DNA from: Rhyzopertha dominica
Lineage: Eukaryota > Arthropoda > Insecta > Coleoptera > Bostrichidae
DNA length: 64,000 nucleotides
Direction: 5' to 3'
NCBI GenBank assembly: GCA_025024175.1
Contig: QCXZ01000003.1
Location: 38,960,257-39,024,256, forward strand
Position numbers and translations under genes: made by a program
Part shown: positions 23,657 through 35,238 of the stretch, piece after piece
Layout: every line of letters begins with the position of its first letter
How positions within the stretch are numbered: position 1 is the first letter of the stretch
The notes under the pieces: model-generated
Database searches by the model: none
What the model was told of the DNA's origin: nothing
What the model saw: the letters and a program-made list of their open reading frames with translations, nothing else

Positions 23657-23973
23657 TGTTACCGTCCATACGGTAGCTTGTAATACGATGTACAGACCCG
23701 CTGCACATGTTCATGTATATAAGTTAGCTTTGAAATAATTTTGACATTCTGTTAATATAATTGTCATTGTACTTTTGTAATTAAACGTTATTGTTCTTCA
23801 AATATCAGGNAATGAGTCTGTAGCCCTGATAATTACAATAAAGCGTCACAGGATCACAACCTTAGTGCTTTATTGTCTCTACTGGTCCTTCGAGAAGTTA
23901 AATATTGCTCCTGCAATACACCGTGTGGTGGAAGGATCTAATACTGTCTACCGACGAAGATCTGTCTGCCACA
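23657..23973 (+). repeat. BEL/Pao 3' LTR
   Basis: Same length as the 5' LTR. A short purine-biased stretch (GGTGGCGGGA, 23647-23656) directly before it is the likely polypurine tract. Confidence 0.95.
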
Positions 23974-23978
23974 TCACC

Positions 23979-24440
23979 TGAAACTAAGTTGACCATTTGT
24001 AACTCGTTGATTGTATCCCGTTTGTCGTATTGCGACGCAGTTTATGGACCAGCTCTTCAGGCAAGCGATGCGATGAGATTGCAGAGTCCAGAATTCGTGC
24101 ATTAGGTTTGCTTAATTACGAGTAAACTTCTAGGAACGAAACAATTAAAATTAGAAACCTTGCGTCTCTACAACTTATTGTGCCTGACTCATAGATTGAT
24201 AACAACGAAAGTGCGTAGCTATATTAGTAATGATTTTGAGTGGTTGCATAATCCAACGTTGGGTAGGTCGTCCAGGCACAGTGTCGCATCTTGCAGGTTC
24301 CACGCCACGCTACTGCTTGCTTTCAACGGAGCTTTTTGTATTCCGCTTGCTGGCCAGTATAATAAACTAGAAGATTAATTTAAGGATATGCGCAATTTTA
24401 AGCAACGGTTAAAGCAAAAATACCTGCTTGACGTTTGTGC
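23979..24440 (+). pseudogene. LINE reverse transcriptase, C-terminal part
   Basis: Directly after the BEL target duplication the sequence encodes ETKLTICNSLIVSRLSYCD and a YGPAL segment, the conserved thumb region of jockey/CR1-type RTs, followed by a degenerate C-terminal part with frame changes. It continues the fragment ending at 17718. The 3' UTR beyond about 24440 has no clear end. Confidence 0.75.
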
Positions 24441-24769
24441 AAATTGATGTTACATTATTACTTGTTTACTAAATTTTATATTATTAAAATAGCATATATG
24501 TTGTTGTATACATAAAACTGTGCGGCATTCTTATTAGTTCTAGAATTAGCTTTTGATTTATATATAGGTTAGGTTGAAATGCAGCCTAGGCTGGACAATT
24601 TTTAATTGGTAGTTTGAAATGATAGTGCTGGCTTTATGTTGAAAGTAATAATATTTATTTCAAATGCATGTCTATGTTGCGCTGCCTGCACAGCAAATAA
24701 CTGCAGATATATCTATTTCGCAGTGCAGACAGCACGCCATAGAACTGGTCTTGCCTATATACCAATGAT

Positions 24770-25166
24770 GTAAGTAGAAATTTAGATGGCAGTGGCATCT
24801 GTTAGCATTACACTGATACGATGGAAAAGCCACCTAGCTGCCTTAATGGGGACTACTTCCTAAAGGAAGTGACCTGTAGCCTGAAAAGTTGGCATGCACC
24901 TGCATACATCAACTTGACAGCATGCAGTTGGTTGCGGTGCAGACAGCACAGCACAGACATGCATTTTAATGTATGTCGGTTTTTGCCCGCTTGCAAAAAG
25001 TGCCGTGGGGGCTTGCTGTCAAGTTGATGTATGCAGACGCATACCAACTTGTCAGACTACAGGTCACTTCCTTTAGGAAGTACTATCCATTAAGGCAGTT
25101 AAGTGGCTTTGTCATCATGCCAGTGTAATGCTGACAGCTGACATTGCGATCTAAATTTCTAGTTAC
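24770..25166. mobile_element. Long-hairpin MITE, complete copy (family A)
   Basis: Arms 24770-24922 and 25014-25166 (about 153 bp each) are inverted repeats around a 91-bp centre. They begin GTAA(G/C)TAGAAATTTAGAT. The centre carries CAGACATGCATTTTAATG and TTTGCCCGCTTGCAAAAAG. Transcription would give a long hairpin. The frames 24821-25027 and 24853-25047 are shadows. Confidence 0.85.
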
Positions 25167-25958
25167 AATATTTACTAAAATTTTGACTGAAGACGACAGT
25201 AACTGAATTATTTCTAAGCCTTAACTAAGCGGGTTGCTTTTGTTTTATATTCAAGTTTTTTAAAATTGAAATGATTCTAACTACCACTTATCAGTACAAA
25301 ATCTTTTACAATGCATTATTTTGTAAACAGTGTTTAGAACGTACATGGTAAATATTGTAAAACAAAACTGATCTCTTTCATAGTTCTTATTCTTACTAAG
25401 AGTGTTGGGAATAAGTCATATTAATTGTTTTTAAATTCCCTTTAAAGAATGACACTTTAAAATGCAATTAGGTAACTTGTGACTGTTATACGTGTATTTG
25501 GGCATTATGTGTTTAAGAAATATGTATGATATTTTAATATTTATATGAAGAATTGATGCAGGCATATAGTTTTTCAGAAGTTTGTTTATGGAGTACTGAT
25601 AAAATAAACACTAAGCTTTGGTTACGCCTGCGGTGAAAGAAATGCTGTAAGTTGACGACGTGTTAGTCGACATCTTGCTGAGTAGTCTCTTAAGCAGATT
25701 TTTTACGTTTCCTTTTTGCATTCGAATTACCGTATAATTTTATACCTATAAGTCTATTCTAAACTAACTTGCACCTGTTTCTTGCAGCTATTAAATTAAA
25801 AATTAAAATGATCACGTTTGGTTTTAACCAAACGTACTGTTTCATTATGCATTATACAGAATTTTCTAAGCAACCCCTTAAATATATTATACTTGAGAAA
25901 GAAATATGTTTAGAAAGAATATTTGAATACCCACTAATATTAATTAAACACTACCTTC

Positions 25959-26017
<59 letters not shown>

Positions 26018-26597
26018 TCTTAGTTTAATAACGTGTCTTGAAAATAATTATAGACGAGATGATGGTTATATCCTTTTTGTCTATTATATTTCTTATTCAG
26101 TTTAATTTAGATTGTAACACTGACTGTAAAAAGTTTTGAGTCTTTTGAGTTTTTGTTAGGAATAGGTGTCTGTGGTATAAGTAATGTCATAAAAAAACTT
26201 TTACTGACCCTAATAATAATATTTAGGGTTGTTACGATCCCTTAGCCGCAGCCCCAAATGGCAACCTTGTCCCTGCGTTCGTCTCGAGCCAGGAATATCT
26301 TATTAACGTAACCTCGTTAAACAACCGCGCTGTTTCGTTAACAAAATTCTCCTGTCATTCTACAAACTGAACACAACATCGACCCTCGGGTCATTTTTGG
26401 AGTAGGGCAGACAGGTAGAGATGCGTATAAGGTATTACTTAAATTCTTGTTTAGATGAAGCTTCATGTTTGAGAACTGTCACTTTTCTCTTCTGTCGACG
26501 AGCCGATATATGTAATTGTAAAGTGACTTAATTTAGTGTATTCCGTAGCAATGTGGGTACTTTATCCAACAATGATATCTTTTGGGTACCTACGTTT
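25167..26597. other. Unassigned sequence with microsatellite
   Basis: Apart from the (TTA)n at 25961-26014, no gene or bounded element was seen. The frame 25769-26023 ends in a Leu run that is a translation of the microsatellite. Confidence 0.4.
25961..26014. repeat. (TTA)n microsatellite
   Basis: Uninterrupted TTA trinucleotide run. Confidence 0.95.
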
Positions 26598-27397
26598 CAG
26601 TGGCGGCTGGTGGCATTTTTATCTGGGAGGGCGCTGATTGAATAATACAATTCCTATTTTAAATACTTTTCCTTTTATTTCTTAGAAATGTCCAGTTATC
26701 ATCGCCACCAAACATTAAACAAACAAAACAAACAAAACGCATTTGTCTCTTCCCATCCGCGCAACCATGAAGTCTTTTCATACACAATTGCATCAAACTT
26801 TCTGGTAAATCCTTTTTGATTTTTGGTAACTGGGCTGTACTTGATTTAAATTTAATACAGGCACAGGGCGTTTAGTTTCCCTTAATGTTTACATTATCCG
26901 CCAAACTCGGAGAACTGAAATTTAATTTAATTAAATCCCACACCTCATTTTTTGTCTTGAACGCAATTTTCCGCAAAAAATACCTGAACGTACGCTTAAT
27001 AACCGCTAACATTCGGGTGCATTATTTGCAGGAATGCGCGCTCGTGTTTCGGGCTGAACGAACTAAGCCCGAAATTCCACTTAAAATCGCGTGTCGACGC
27101 GTGCCATTTCCATCACATTGGCCACAGAACATTGCATTGGCNTCAAAACGCTTTGGGCTTACAAGAATCAGCCCGCCCGGCAGCCGGCAGGCAAGTGAAT
27201 CAGATGGCATGCAGGTTCCCGCAATGCAGGCGCTGAATGCAAATCTACATAAGATTGTAAATTAACCTAATAATTGGTATATTAGATCATTAGATGTAAA
27301 TGTAAATAAATGTTTTTAATTGAATTGAATTGGATGTACCTAGTCATTTGCGTAGGGAGGTCGGCGCCCCGCAGCCCTCCCTCACCAGCCGCCACTG
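26598..27397. mobile_element. hAT-type non-autonomous element (800 bp)
   Basis: The terminal inverted repeat CAGTGGCGGCTGGTG is perfect over 15 bp. Flanks CTACGTTT (26590-26597) and CTACGTTC (27398-27405) match at 7 of 8 positions, the hAT duplication length. Subterminal strings GGGAGGGCGC and GGTCGGCGCCCC are G/C-rich. The 126-residue frame 26885-27265 has no transposase motif and is probably not coding. Confidence 0.85.
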
Positions 27398-27405
27398 CTA
27401 CGTTC

Positions 27406-28810
27406 TCATGGTGTTTCTCGAACCATAATTGAAAAAAGCATACCTAATAATATTATACTTAATGAAACCGGCGGCGCATTTTAGAAGGCAGCAGAACAAA
27501 GAGTCACCCAGTCACACATATTTGTGTTTGTTTGCATGAAGACGGCTTAGCAAGATCCGTAATACATACACACTAAGAAATGTCCAACTTTTTAAAAATA
27601 TATAATGAGTTTAATTTACATGATTCGGGTGTAAAGATTCTACTTTACACTGCACTACTAAAAATATACCAACTCTAGATGTGCTTGATACAGTATTATA
27701 TTTAGTGACGTAGACATGTCTTACACCGCACTTTGGAGTCATTTTTTATCTATCTAGCGGTGGCTTTACGAATCATGACGTACCTAGGTTAGTATGGTCT
27801 GTAAGTACACCGACTTACATTGCCGATTGGCAATTGCCCTGTCATTTTACGGTTGGTTAGTACAAGAAAAGCCGAGCAAAATAAGTCCAGTGAAATAAAT
27901 TGATCTGAATTATATCAAGTATTTAAGATATACGTATCTACGTCAAACTTACAGGTGTATCAAAGATAGAGCCACATGGGACATTTTTTATTTTGTTCTT
28001 GATTTAACAAACGCTGCATCGCTAAAATATTTATGCACTATATATTTAGACGGCAGAAACGTAATCAGAGCATATTTCAACATCTTTAGTTGTAAATTAA
28101 ATGTGTAAAATCAAAACAAAAACTGTTTAAATTGCTCTGCTTCTGATTACTTATTCAGTGGATTAGTGGACCAGACATTATTATCTAGACGACGATGAAG
28201 GCAGATACAACTTCCAATGTACCCAAATTCATGCTAAACAACTTGCGGTTGGGTGTGCGTTACGATTTATTCTAAAGCGTAATACATAATATAGTGTAAT
28301 TTTGTAAAATAAACCTTAATGTCAAACAAAAAAAGCAGTTGTTAGCAATTTGTTGCTGACAGCATGTTCACGTTAATGATATTTATTTATTTATATAAAA
28401 CAACCGTATACAACAGTATACGTGCCGACCATCGTATACCAGTGGCGACGCAAATGAAATTTTTTTGGTTTGCACGCAATGTGGTGTTTAGGAAAAAGAA
28501 ATACAGGAAACAGTATTATTGTGTAATTAAGTAAACAAAATAACGTAGGTAGTACAAAAAATGAAAACCTAAAAATAATGTCAATAATACATACGCATAC
28601 ATGTGAGTTGTCAAATTACTATCGGAACCAAAGAACGAATGAAAAAGAAAACATAATTAGAAGAAACAATAAGACTGTACAATAAAGAGAACTGATTACT
28701 AAGTACAAACAAGAGAAACAAAAATAATAAATCACACATTCGAGTGGGTTGTCAAGTTACTACCAGAAATTGAAACGAAACAAAACGAAAAAAAAACAAG
28801 CGAAACAACA
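27406..28810. other. Unassigned AT-rich sequence
   Basis: No gene, RNA or bounded repeat recognised. Confidence 0.4.
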
Positions 28811-28899
28811 TTATAAATGAGTATGTGTGATATTTAATTGGGTTTTGCAGGTATATTATGTAATGAACCCAATCAAATATCATACATACTCATTTATAA
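28811..28899. repeat. Palindrome with 34-bp arms
   Basis: Arms 28811-28844 and 28866-28899 pair at 32 of 34 positions around a 21-bp loop. The arm contains ATATTTAATTGGGTT, similar to the arm of the hairpin at 4492-4519. Likely the end of, or a whole, small palindromic MITE. It lies just beyond the 3' end of the transposase remnant on the minus strand. Confidence 0.7.
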
Positions 28900-28934
28900 A
28901 TGATTCCAGGCAATAATTATCTTTCCTATATTTC

Positions 28935-29575
28935 CTACATTATCCTTGAGTCATCTAATTTGAACATGACATTTATTGCACCGGCGTTGTGTTTTACTGT
29001 GGCCCAAATTAACTCGGTGGGATTCAAATACGGGTGAAAGGGTGGTAAGCGTAAAACGGTACGTCCATGACTTCGTAACAAGTTGCCAAACTTGTAAGTT
29101 ACATGTCGCTTTTTGTTATTTTTAATAATTTCGTACAGTTTTGATTTCAAACTGTTTGGATCGAAATTAATGTTACGATCCGTAAGCCATCGCACCATAT
29201 CTGCTTTCTTGGGATTCGACGACGGTGCTGGATTGGTTTGCACATTATGGTACGGCGCATTATCAATAACAATAACCGAATTCCTTGACAAATTGGGGAT
29301 TAACATGTTTTCCAGCCACTTTCCGTAATTAGCAGAATTCATTTCTGAATGGTAATCACCACTTTTTGTTCCCGACTTGAACATTAATAGCCATCCAGGT
29401 AAGAACCCCCTTTTCCCATCCTGCGTGTATGATTATAAGCCTCTGACCTTTGGACATATTTGCAAATAACCGTTTTGTTGAATCATCCGTCCAGTTTTTC
29501 GACGAAATGTGTCCACTATGCAGGTAAGTTTCGTCCAGATATACAGTTGGTGTATTATGATTTCGGAAACATAAG
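28935..29575 (-). pseudogene. DDE-type transposase remnant (Tc1/IS630-like DDE_3)
   Basis: The 149-residue frame 28935-29384 contains GDYHSEMNSANYGKWLE, the second catalytic block VIVIDNAPYH, a KKADMVRWL segment, and LNPTELIWATVKHNA with the third acidic residue. The first catalytic block is upstream in other frames (29385-29575), where VYLDETYLHSGH and SKGQRLIIIHAG are readable. All three acidic residues can therefore be seen, but at least one frameshift lies near 29385-29420. Family role: cut-and-paste transposition. No terminal repeats could be assigned. The plus-strand frame 29113-29328 is a shadow. Confidence 0.8.
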
Positions 29576-29860
29576 CAAGACTATGAGAAATGAAACTAAC
29601 GATATTATTACTGTCACAATTAAGTAAAATTTATTAAGATTCCAGTTTACAGTCAATCATACCTAGTGTTTTACACATGCTGAATATGCCAATATGGTAT
29701 TTGTGTATGGTTTTTGCCAGGGGAGTGCATCAGCTGCTTCTAAAGAATATGGGAAAGCATTTTTCGGTCCGTACCATACACAAATACCATATCGGTATAT
29801 TCAGAAAATTTTACTTAATTGTTACGGTAATATCGTTTGTTTCATTTGTCATAGCCTTGC
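29575..29860. repeat. Imperfect inverted repeat at the transposase 5' side
   Basis: The right arm 29773-29860 pairs with 29680-29710 plus 29575-29637. The left arm carries an extra 42 bp or so. The loop is about 62 nt. The arm overlaps the region just upstream of the first transposase motif on the minus strand, so part of the element may be inverted and duplicated. Confidence 0.6.
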
Positions 29861-32289
29861 TGATGTGATTCGAATATCCCATTTCTATTAAAGCATGTTC
29901 GAATAAAATGTCGTTTATCTCGAAAACGGTTAATCTTATCGACATACAGAAAGAGTAACTTTTTTTGTGCAAAAAAATGATAGATAGAAAACTAGGTCAG
30001 ATCCGCGAAACCACTAAGGGATGAAAAGTTATTGAGAAGAAATGGGTATCTACTCTTAAGTTTTCTACCCCTCAGTGAATGTAAGAAAATGAAAATGTGT
30101 CTGAGATCAGGCCCTTCTATAGCTAAGATGATTTCCGGAATTTCAAATTTGAATGTTTCTAGATTGCTTAGATATTTAAGAAAAAGTGGTTGTTTAATTA
30201 CAACTTCTAAGGGTTCTATCTCTGAAACGGAGCGCTTTAGGGTATAAATCGATACCAGTTTTTTTTTGTTCAGAATTGAGAATACTATAATTTCCCAAAA
30301 TATTGTCGCTTCCACCTGAATCACCCTGTATAACAAAGTTGTAGTGCAGATGAAANTTAAACGAGAACTAGACTGATTGATGAGTATTACCTTGTGTTTG
30401 GTACTCGTATTTACAAAAACCTTAGTCATGTCCAGTAAAATGCTTAGCGGTTGCAAATCCTTAAAAACAGGATTGCTGGGCATGATCCCAGAAAAACTAA
30501 TTTAATAGATGTGTCCTACATGTACTGTGATAAAATACGTCTGCGAGACAATAAGGATTTCAAACCAACTGGTTTGTTTTATAGTTGTATCTTGCACCTT
30601 TTAATATTTCATAAAGCAACTAAGAGCTCAGACGCTGATGCAGAGAACAAGTTTAGGTATTAATTTTTTTGATGAGTTTTCCTGTGTTCTAGAAAAAGTT
30701 GAAGCTTTTAGTTCTTGACACGAGGTGAATAACCTAACCCCTTTTACTTCCTCTCTATGAAACATGCTGCAACTTTCAGAAACTGAGGCACTCAAGTCGG
30801 CCGTTCATCATTTCTCGAAGATTTACAGTCTTTACAGCTTTCTCGCGCTTAAGTGAAGTAAGAGCTGTGTAGTACAAAAAAGTTTATTGCTTGACTTGCT
30901 TTCGTGCGCATCTCTAACCAGGTATATTAAAATCTGGCACTCCATTTAGTTGCCGAATTGTGCGCATCTCCTTTGTTTTATCGCTCGTTGAAAATAACTG
31001 GTTACTTTCTGTATGCTCGTCAGGCACACGGTTAATTCCATATTGATTAATTAAGCCATAGAACAGAGAGGCAGTAAACCCTAGTTGTCTTAATTATTTC
31101 CTGCACAATATCGTCAATTAAGGGTTGATATAATTGCCGAGCGCACTGCAACATGACCATGTGGAATGGACTTCTCAAGTTGAAAAATTGATTGAAGACA
31201 GCGGAGTATAGATATCAAGAACAAAATATCTTAGTTCATTTTAATTACTACACCGTCTTTTAAGCATTTTATTCTGTAACTGAACAGTCATTTGAGATGA
31301 TCTAGACAATGTTATCCTATACAATGTTTTCGTAAAGTGATAAAGTGATTCAATAAAACTGATACAAGGCTTTATTTTAAAATTCGCCGAGACGAGACTC
31401 TTCTAATATTTCTTATTGCTGATTTGGAGAGATCTAATTTTTCTGCGTATAGTTTAGCAACTTTTGATGTATGCTATACAAGAATAGTTTTTGAGAAAAT
31501 CTGCGGAAGTTGGTGAGTTATTAGCGTTTTAAGGCCAGCCCTTAGCCGTCAGTACTTTACTGCAAGGGTGATAAATGGCGTTATCAAACAAACAGCTTTA
31601 TCGAAGTTTCTACCGTTAGTTGGTTAATGGAGGACGTAACCATTGCATGCATAGAAATCTACACTACATACTCATTATAAGCCTTATATTTTACCCGTCT
31701 AATAATTATTAATAAGTCAGCTTAGTAATACAGTGAATGCTCAAGTACATTACTTCCTACATCATTCTACAGATATACAGTCATACACGCAGATTTATCT
31801 CCTCTTTTAACCGTCTTAAGTGCTACTAGTATACTAACTAGCGGCTTCTAGCTGTCAGCTGTAGGCTGTAGGAGTGGCGTATAAAGCCGACAGAGGCTCT
31901 ATTTTTGGCCAATAATGTCAAGTTTCTATATTGACACGCTTTGCAGTAAATACTACCGCGTACTTAAACGACTGGTAATTTGTTAAGATCATTTGAATCA
32001 TTCTGCATGCAAAAAATAAAATTACCTAAATCGTACAAAAATAGTCTTTTATTCAAATAACTTAAAAACTATAATTCAAAAATATAATTGTTTACAGGAT
32101 GTCATCTCCTTATTAGAGCGCACGTGCACACCAAATTTCGTTACAATTGAATCATTTTGAATTTTGAGTCCGACCTAAATCGAAAAATGATGAAGTTAAG
32201 TGAGCTGGATAAAAATTAAAATATTATGTTGATTGGTTGTGGAGGTAGGATGCGTATGTAGTAAAATGAATCTCAGCTGTTTTAATCAA
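29861..32289. other. Unassigned sequence
   Basis: The largest frame (29992-30483 minus, 163 residues with one N) has no recognisable domain and contains a translated TACAGGGTGATTC-type repeat string near 30315-30335, so it is not annotated as a gene. No other feature seen. Confidence 0.4.
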
Positions 32290-33030
32290 ACTCATCCCGA
32301 TTGTTCTCCAATTTCGCAAGTTATGGTCATTAGGATTCAGGCACAATTTAGGAACTTTGGGCACGTTCGAGATTTACTTAAATCAGAACGTCCTCGTAAA
32401 CCCTAACGGGACCAACTAAATATGTTGTTCTCAATACAAGAAATCTCCAGATTACGCTATCGGAAGTAGTCTCGGCTGCACAAATGCCAGAGGCTATAGA
32501 CCCCATAAAATAATACCACCCATACAAAGTTAGCCTAGTTCATACACGAATTTTCAGAAGCTGATTTAGACAGAACTGAAGTTTTGTGAACAAATTTCTG
32601 CAACGCGAATGCGGATTTTATGGAAAGCATATTGTTTGCCGAAGAAACAACTTTCTTTCTGAATAGTGAAGTAAATAGGCAAAGTTATCGGTATTGTGCT
32701 GCGGAAAATTCACCCTGAAAGATAAAAGCACATCAATACTATCTTCAAAAAACAATATGTGGAGTGGTATTAATGAGGGACGAGTTTTGAGTCCCTATGA
32801 ATTTGAACAAACATTGACTGGCAACCACCTTGAGTTCCTTCAGTTCATCAGTTACATCATCAATTACTTAAATGAAACCTTTTCAAATCGATGAATTAGA
32901 AGGAGAGAGTCTATCGAATGACCTACGAGGTTAACAGATCTAACACCATTAGATTTTTTACGAGGCTATTTCAAGATGAAAGACAACCCGCAGAAAGCAT
33001 TCATTGCTCAGCTTGCATACTGTCACGTTG
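32290..33030 (+). pseudogene. Mariner-like transposase remnant
   Basis: Reading across frames, 32560-32700 gives FAEETTFFLNSEVNRQS and a YRY segment, the first catalytic region of a mariner-type DDE transposase with the expected Asp changed to Glu. 32920-33000 gives LTDLTPLDFLRGYFK, the third catalytic block. A KSERPRKP string near 32390 corresponds to the linker after the helix-turn-helix. Multiple frameshifts and stops are present and the second catalytic block is not recognisable. Old and inactive. Confidence 0.6.
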
Positions 33031-33299
33031 TAATGGGTAGGTACTAATTTTGAACACTTCATTTGAGTGTAGAATGCATTTTCCTTTTTATTTAATAAAA
33101 CTACCCGACAAATTTTCTCCGTTTTTTTGAAAATTGTTGAAGCTGCATAGTGGTTTCTGTCTACGAATTTATTGCCAGCACATAACCTCAACTAAGCACA
33201 TGCTCAAACTGTTCATTTGGCAGTGTTTGCAATATAGGTAGTGCGTGCCTAAAATCAGCTCCCCCTTTCATGTTAACTTTTGAACACGTTATGCTTGGT

Positions 33300-33540
33300 T
33301 TGGATGGTTTTATATTACAAGGTAGGTTATGATGGACTTCATGGATATCCATGACATCCATTAGATCGATATAGGCAGATATCTATAACATGTCTTATAG
33401 ATATCTTAATGTCCGTCCCGTATCCATGTCCGCAATAGATATCCTGCAGATATCCAAACCAACATCCATATAACATAGATTAGCATAGCATCCAGTGGAA
33501 CCCCTAAAGGATGAATACTTTTGGATATCCAGCTATTGAC
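33300..33540. repeat. Cluster of GATATC-containing palindromes
   Basis: GGATATCC, GATATCT and AGATATC recur many times within 240 bp in both senses, together with CATCCA strings. It looks like a decayed short-unit repeat. No boundary could be set. Confidence 0.4.
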
Positions 33541-34733
33541 CAACTTAATTTAATTCACTAATAAGAGAAATTGCTGTGAAAACAAGTTTATTATTAAAAT
33601 ATTATTTTAGAAGTGCAAAGATAGATATAACAGAAACAGCTACATAATAAAACGTAGAGTATTCATACAACATAAAAACTAACAAAAACACTAAAAAGTG
33701 ATACTATTCCGACCAGTCTTATACGAATCTGGACGGCATTCAGAACTAACATTAGTCGTCGTAAAAAATAAAATCTAAGTGAAATAATATTCATTATCTC
33801 ACTCAAACCAGGAATATTTATATAATTCTAAAATACATAAAAACTAAAACGGTGTATAATACTCCGATCCGTCTTATACAAACTTAAATAGCATTCAAAA
33901 CCAATATTGATCTAAAAACTTTCATACATTTCTATTCAAGCAGAATATTTAATATATAATAATATAATTTATAATCAAATATAATAATAATTGCCTGGCA
34001 ATACTTTTTCAATACATTACTACTACTACTGTTACCCCAATAAATAGCTACTTATCAGTTGACACGAATTATGTAACTACTGTTGAAATTAAAAAATTAT
34101 GCAGTTTTCAGAAAATTGCTCCCTCGAAAGAGCATCAAACTTGGAGATACATTCAAGAAAAAAATTCAGTCCCTAAGTAAGCTAAAAACATTAATTAAAA
34201 ATATGAATTAAAGCCACGCTTTTAAAACGGGCTCTGACGCCACGTGCTGCGATGGGTCCAAGCAAGGTGTAAATAATTACGTTGCTATAGCTCGTATCGG
34301 TAAGAGCGCCATCTAGCGAATGGTACGCAAACTGCTGCGAAATGCGGCCATATTGTAGAAACCACACGTGTAGTATTAATAAACCATAGATTCAACTTGT
34401 TTTGTGAACCTGGCTACATTTCAACTAATTGTTCGCGATTACTGTTTGTGTTGTTGATGCGGATAGGTATAAGACTAAAGTAGCTTTATGTGGTGCAGAT
34501 AAGTGAGGTTCGGGAATTTGTTGACTAACTTTATCAACTTCAAAGCTAGCCTTTATATATTAGCTGTTACCATTTACCAGAAAAAATTGTTACAGATTTT
34601 CATATTTATCGTTTAATAATTTAAACTGTTCAGACTGATTTATTTGCGATAGCTAAGTTGTGCGTTTTCTCGTGGAAGGATCCTGGTTTTGTCGCACTGA
34701 TTTTGAACCACAGACGGCAAACCATATAAATTT
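33541..34733. other. Unassigned AT-rich sequence
   Basis: No recognisable gene. GCGCCATCTAGCG (34307-34319) is a short string I associate with insect repeats, without a boundary here. Confidence 0.35.
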
Positions 34734-35168
34734 ATGGCAATTCCATCCTTTCGGAGTGTTACCGAACCAACAACGCCACAAATTACCATTTTCACAAGAT
34801 TACAGTACTTCGTTAATACGGCAACAACAGCCTTCAAACTATTTAAACAAAAAGTTGCTTCTGCAAGATGGCCGCCTTTTAGAAACATACTGACGTCATA
34901 CCGTTATCGAGTATACCCTTTGAAATATAAAACTGACAGAAATGAGCATATGATTCGATTCGTGGGACCAAAATGGAGCGTGCATATGGCCGACTACTGT
35001 TTCCGCTTTGGCAGTAGCGTAAGGCAATATGTTTTAGATAATGAATTATTGTATAAGATATATTTACGATACCTGAAATTAAAGAAGAATTATCAAAGTC
35101 AATCAGAGTATAGCTGTGAAAACGAAGTTAGTTATCTAGGTGGGTACGTTATAAGGTGCATGTTTTAG
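34734..35168 (+). CDS. Unrecognised 144-residue open frame
   Basis: One of the longer intact frames not inside a known element. It is basic, with a Tyr/Arg-rich middle (RYRVYPLKYK near residues 57-66) and a C-terminal YLKLKK stretch. No signal peptide, membrane segment or family motif is evident. An 82-residue frame overlaps on the minus strand. Its sequence is less AT-biased than the flanks. It could be an exon, an unknown element gene or chance; no function is proposed. Confidence 0.25.
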   Translation: MAIPSFRSVTEPTTPQITIFTRLQYFVNTATTAFKLFKQKVASARWPPFRNILTSYRYRVYPLKYKTDRNEHMIRFVGPKWSVHMADYCFRFGSSVRQYVLDNELLYKIYLRYLKLKKNYQSQSEYSCENEVSYLGGYVIRCMF

Positions 35169-35238
35169 CTAGAAAAGCCAGATCCGTGTCAATTGCGCCT
35201 ATGCATACTACGCGATGTTGCTTTATAACCTTAAAAAG

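Larger units (their letters stand above)
17719..23973 (+). mobile_element. BEL/Pao LTR retrotransposon (6.25 kb)
   Basis: Two 317-bp LTRs (TG...CA) enclose gag and pol in BEL/Pao order, with protease, RT, RNase H, integrase and a C-terminal DUF5641-like tail. The 5-bp duplication TCACC lies at 17714-17718 and 23974-23978. The insertion splits a LINE reverse transcriptase. There is no env-like frame between integrase and the 3' LTR. Several frame breaks interrupt gag-pol. Confidence 0.95.

Noticed and set aside
25769..26023. 84-residue frame with a C-terminal Leu run as a membrane protein
   Set aside because: The Leu run is the translation of the (TTA)n microsatellite.
26885..27265. 126-residue frame as a hAT transposase
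   Set aside because: No DDE, BED or dimerisation motif is present, and the element is only 800 bp long.
30032..30247. 71-residue plus-strand frame
   Set aside because: It is a shadow of the overlapping minus-strand frame and is itself unsupported.
29992..30483. 163-residue open frame on the minus strand as a gene
   Set aside because: No domain is recognisable, it includes an N codon, and part of it is the translation of a TACAGGGTGATTC-type repeat string.
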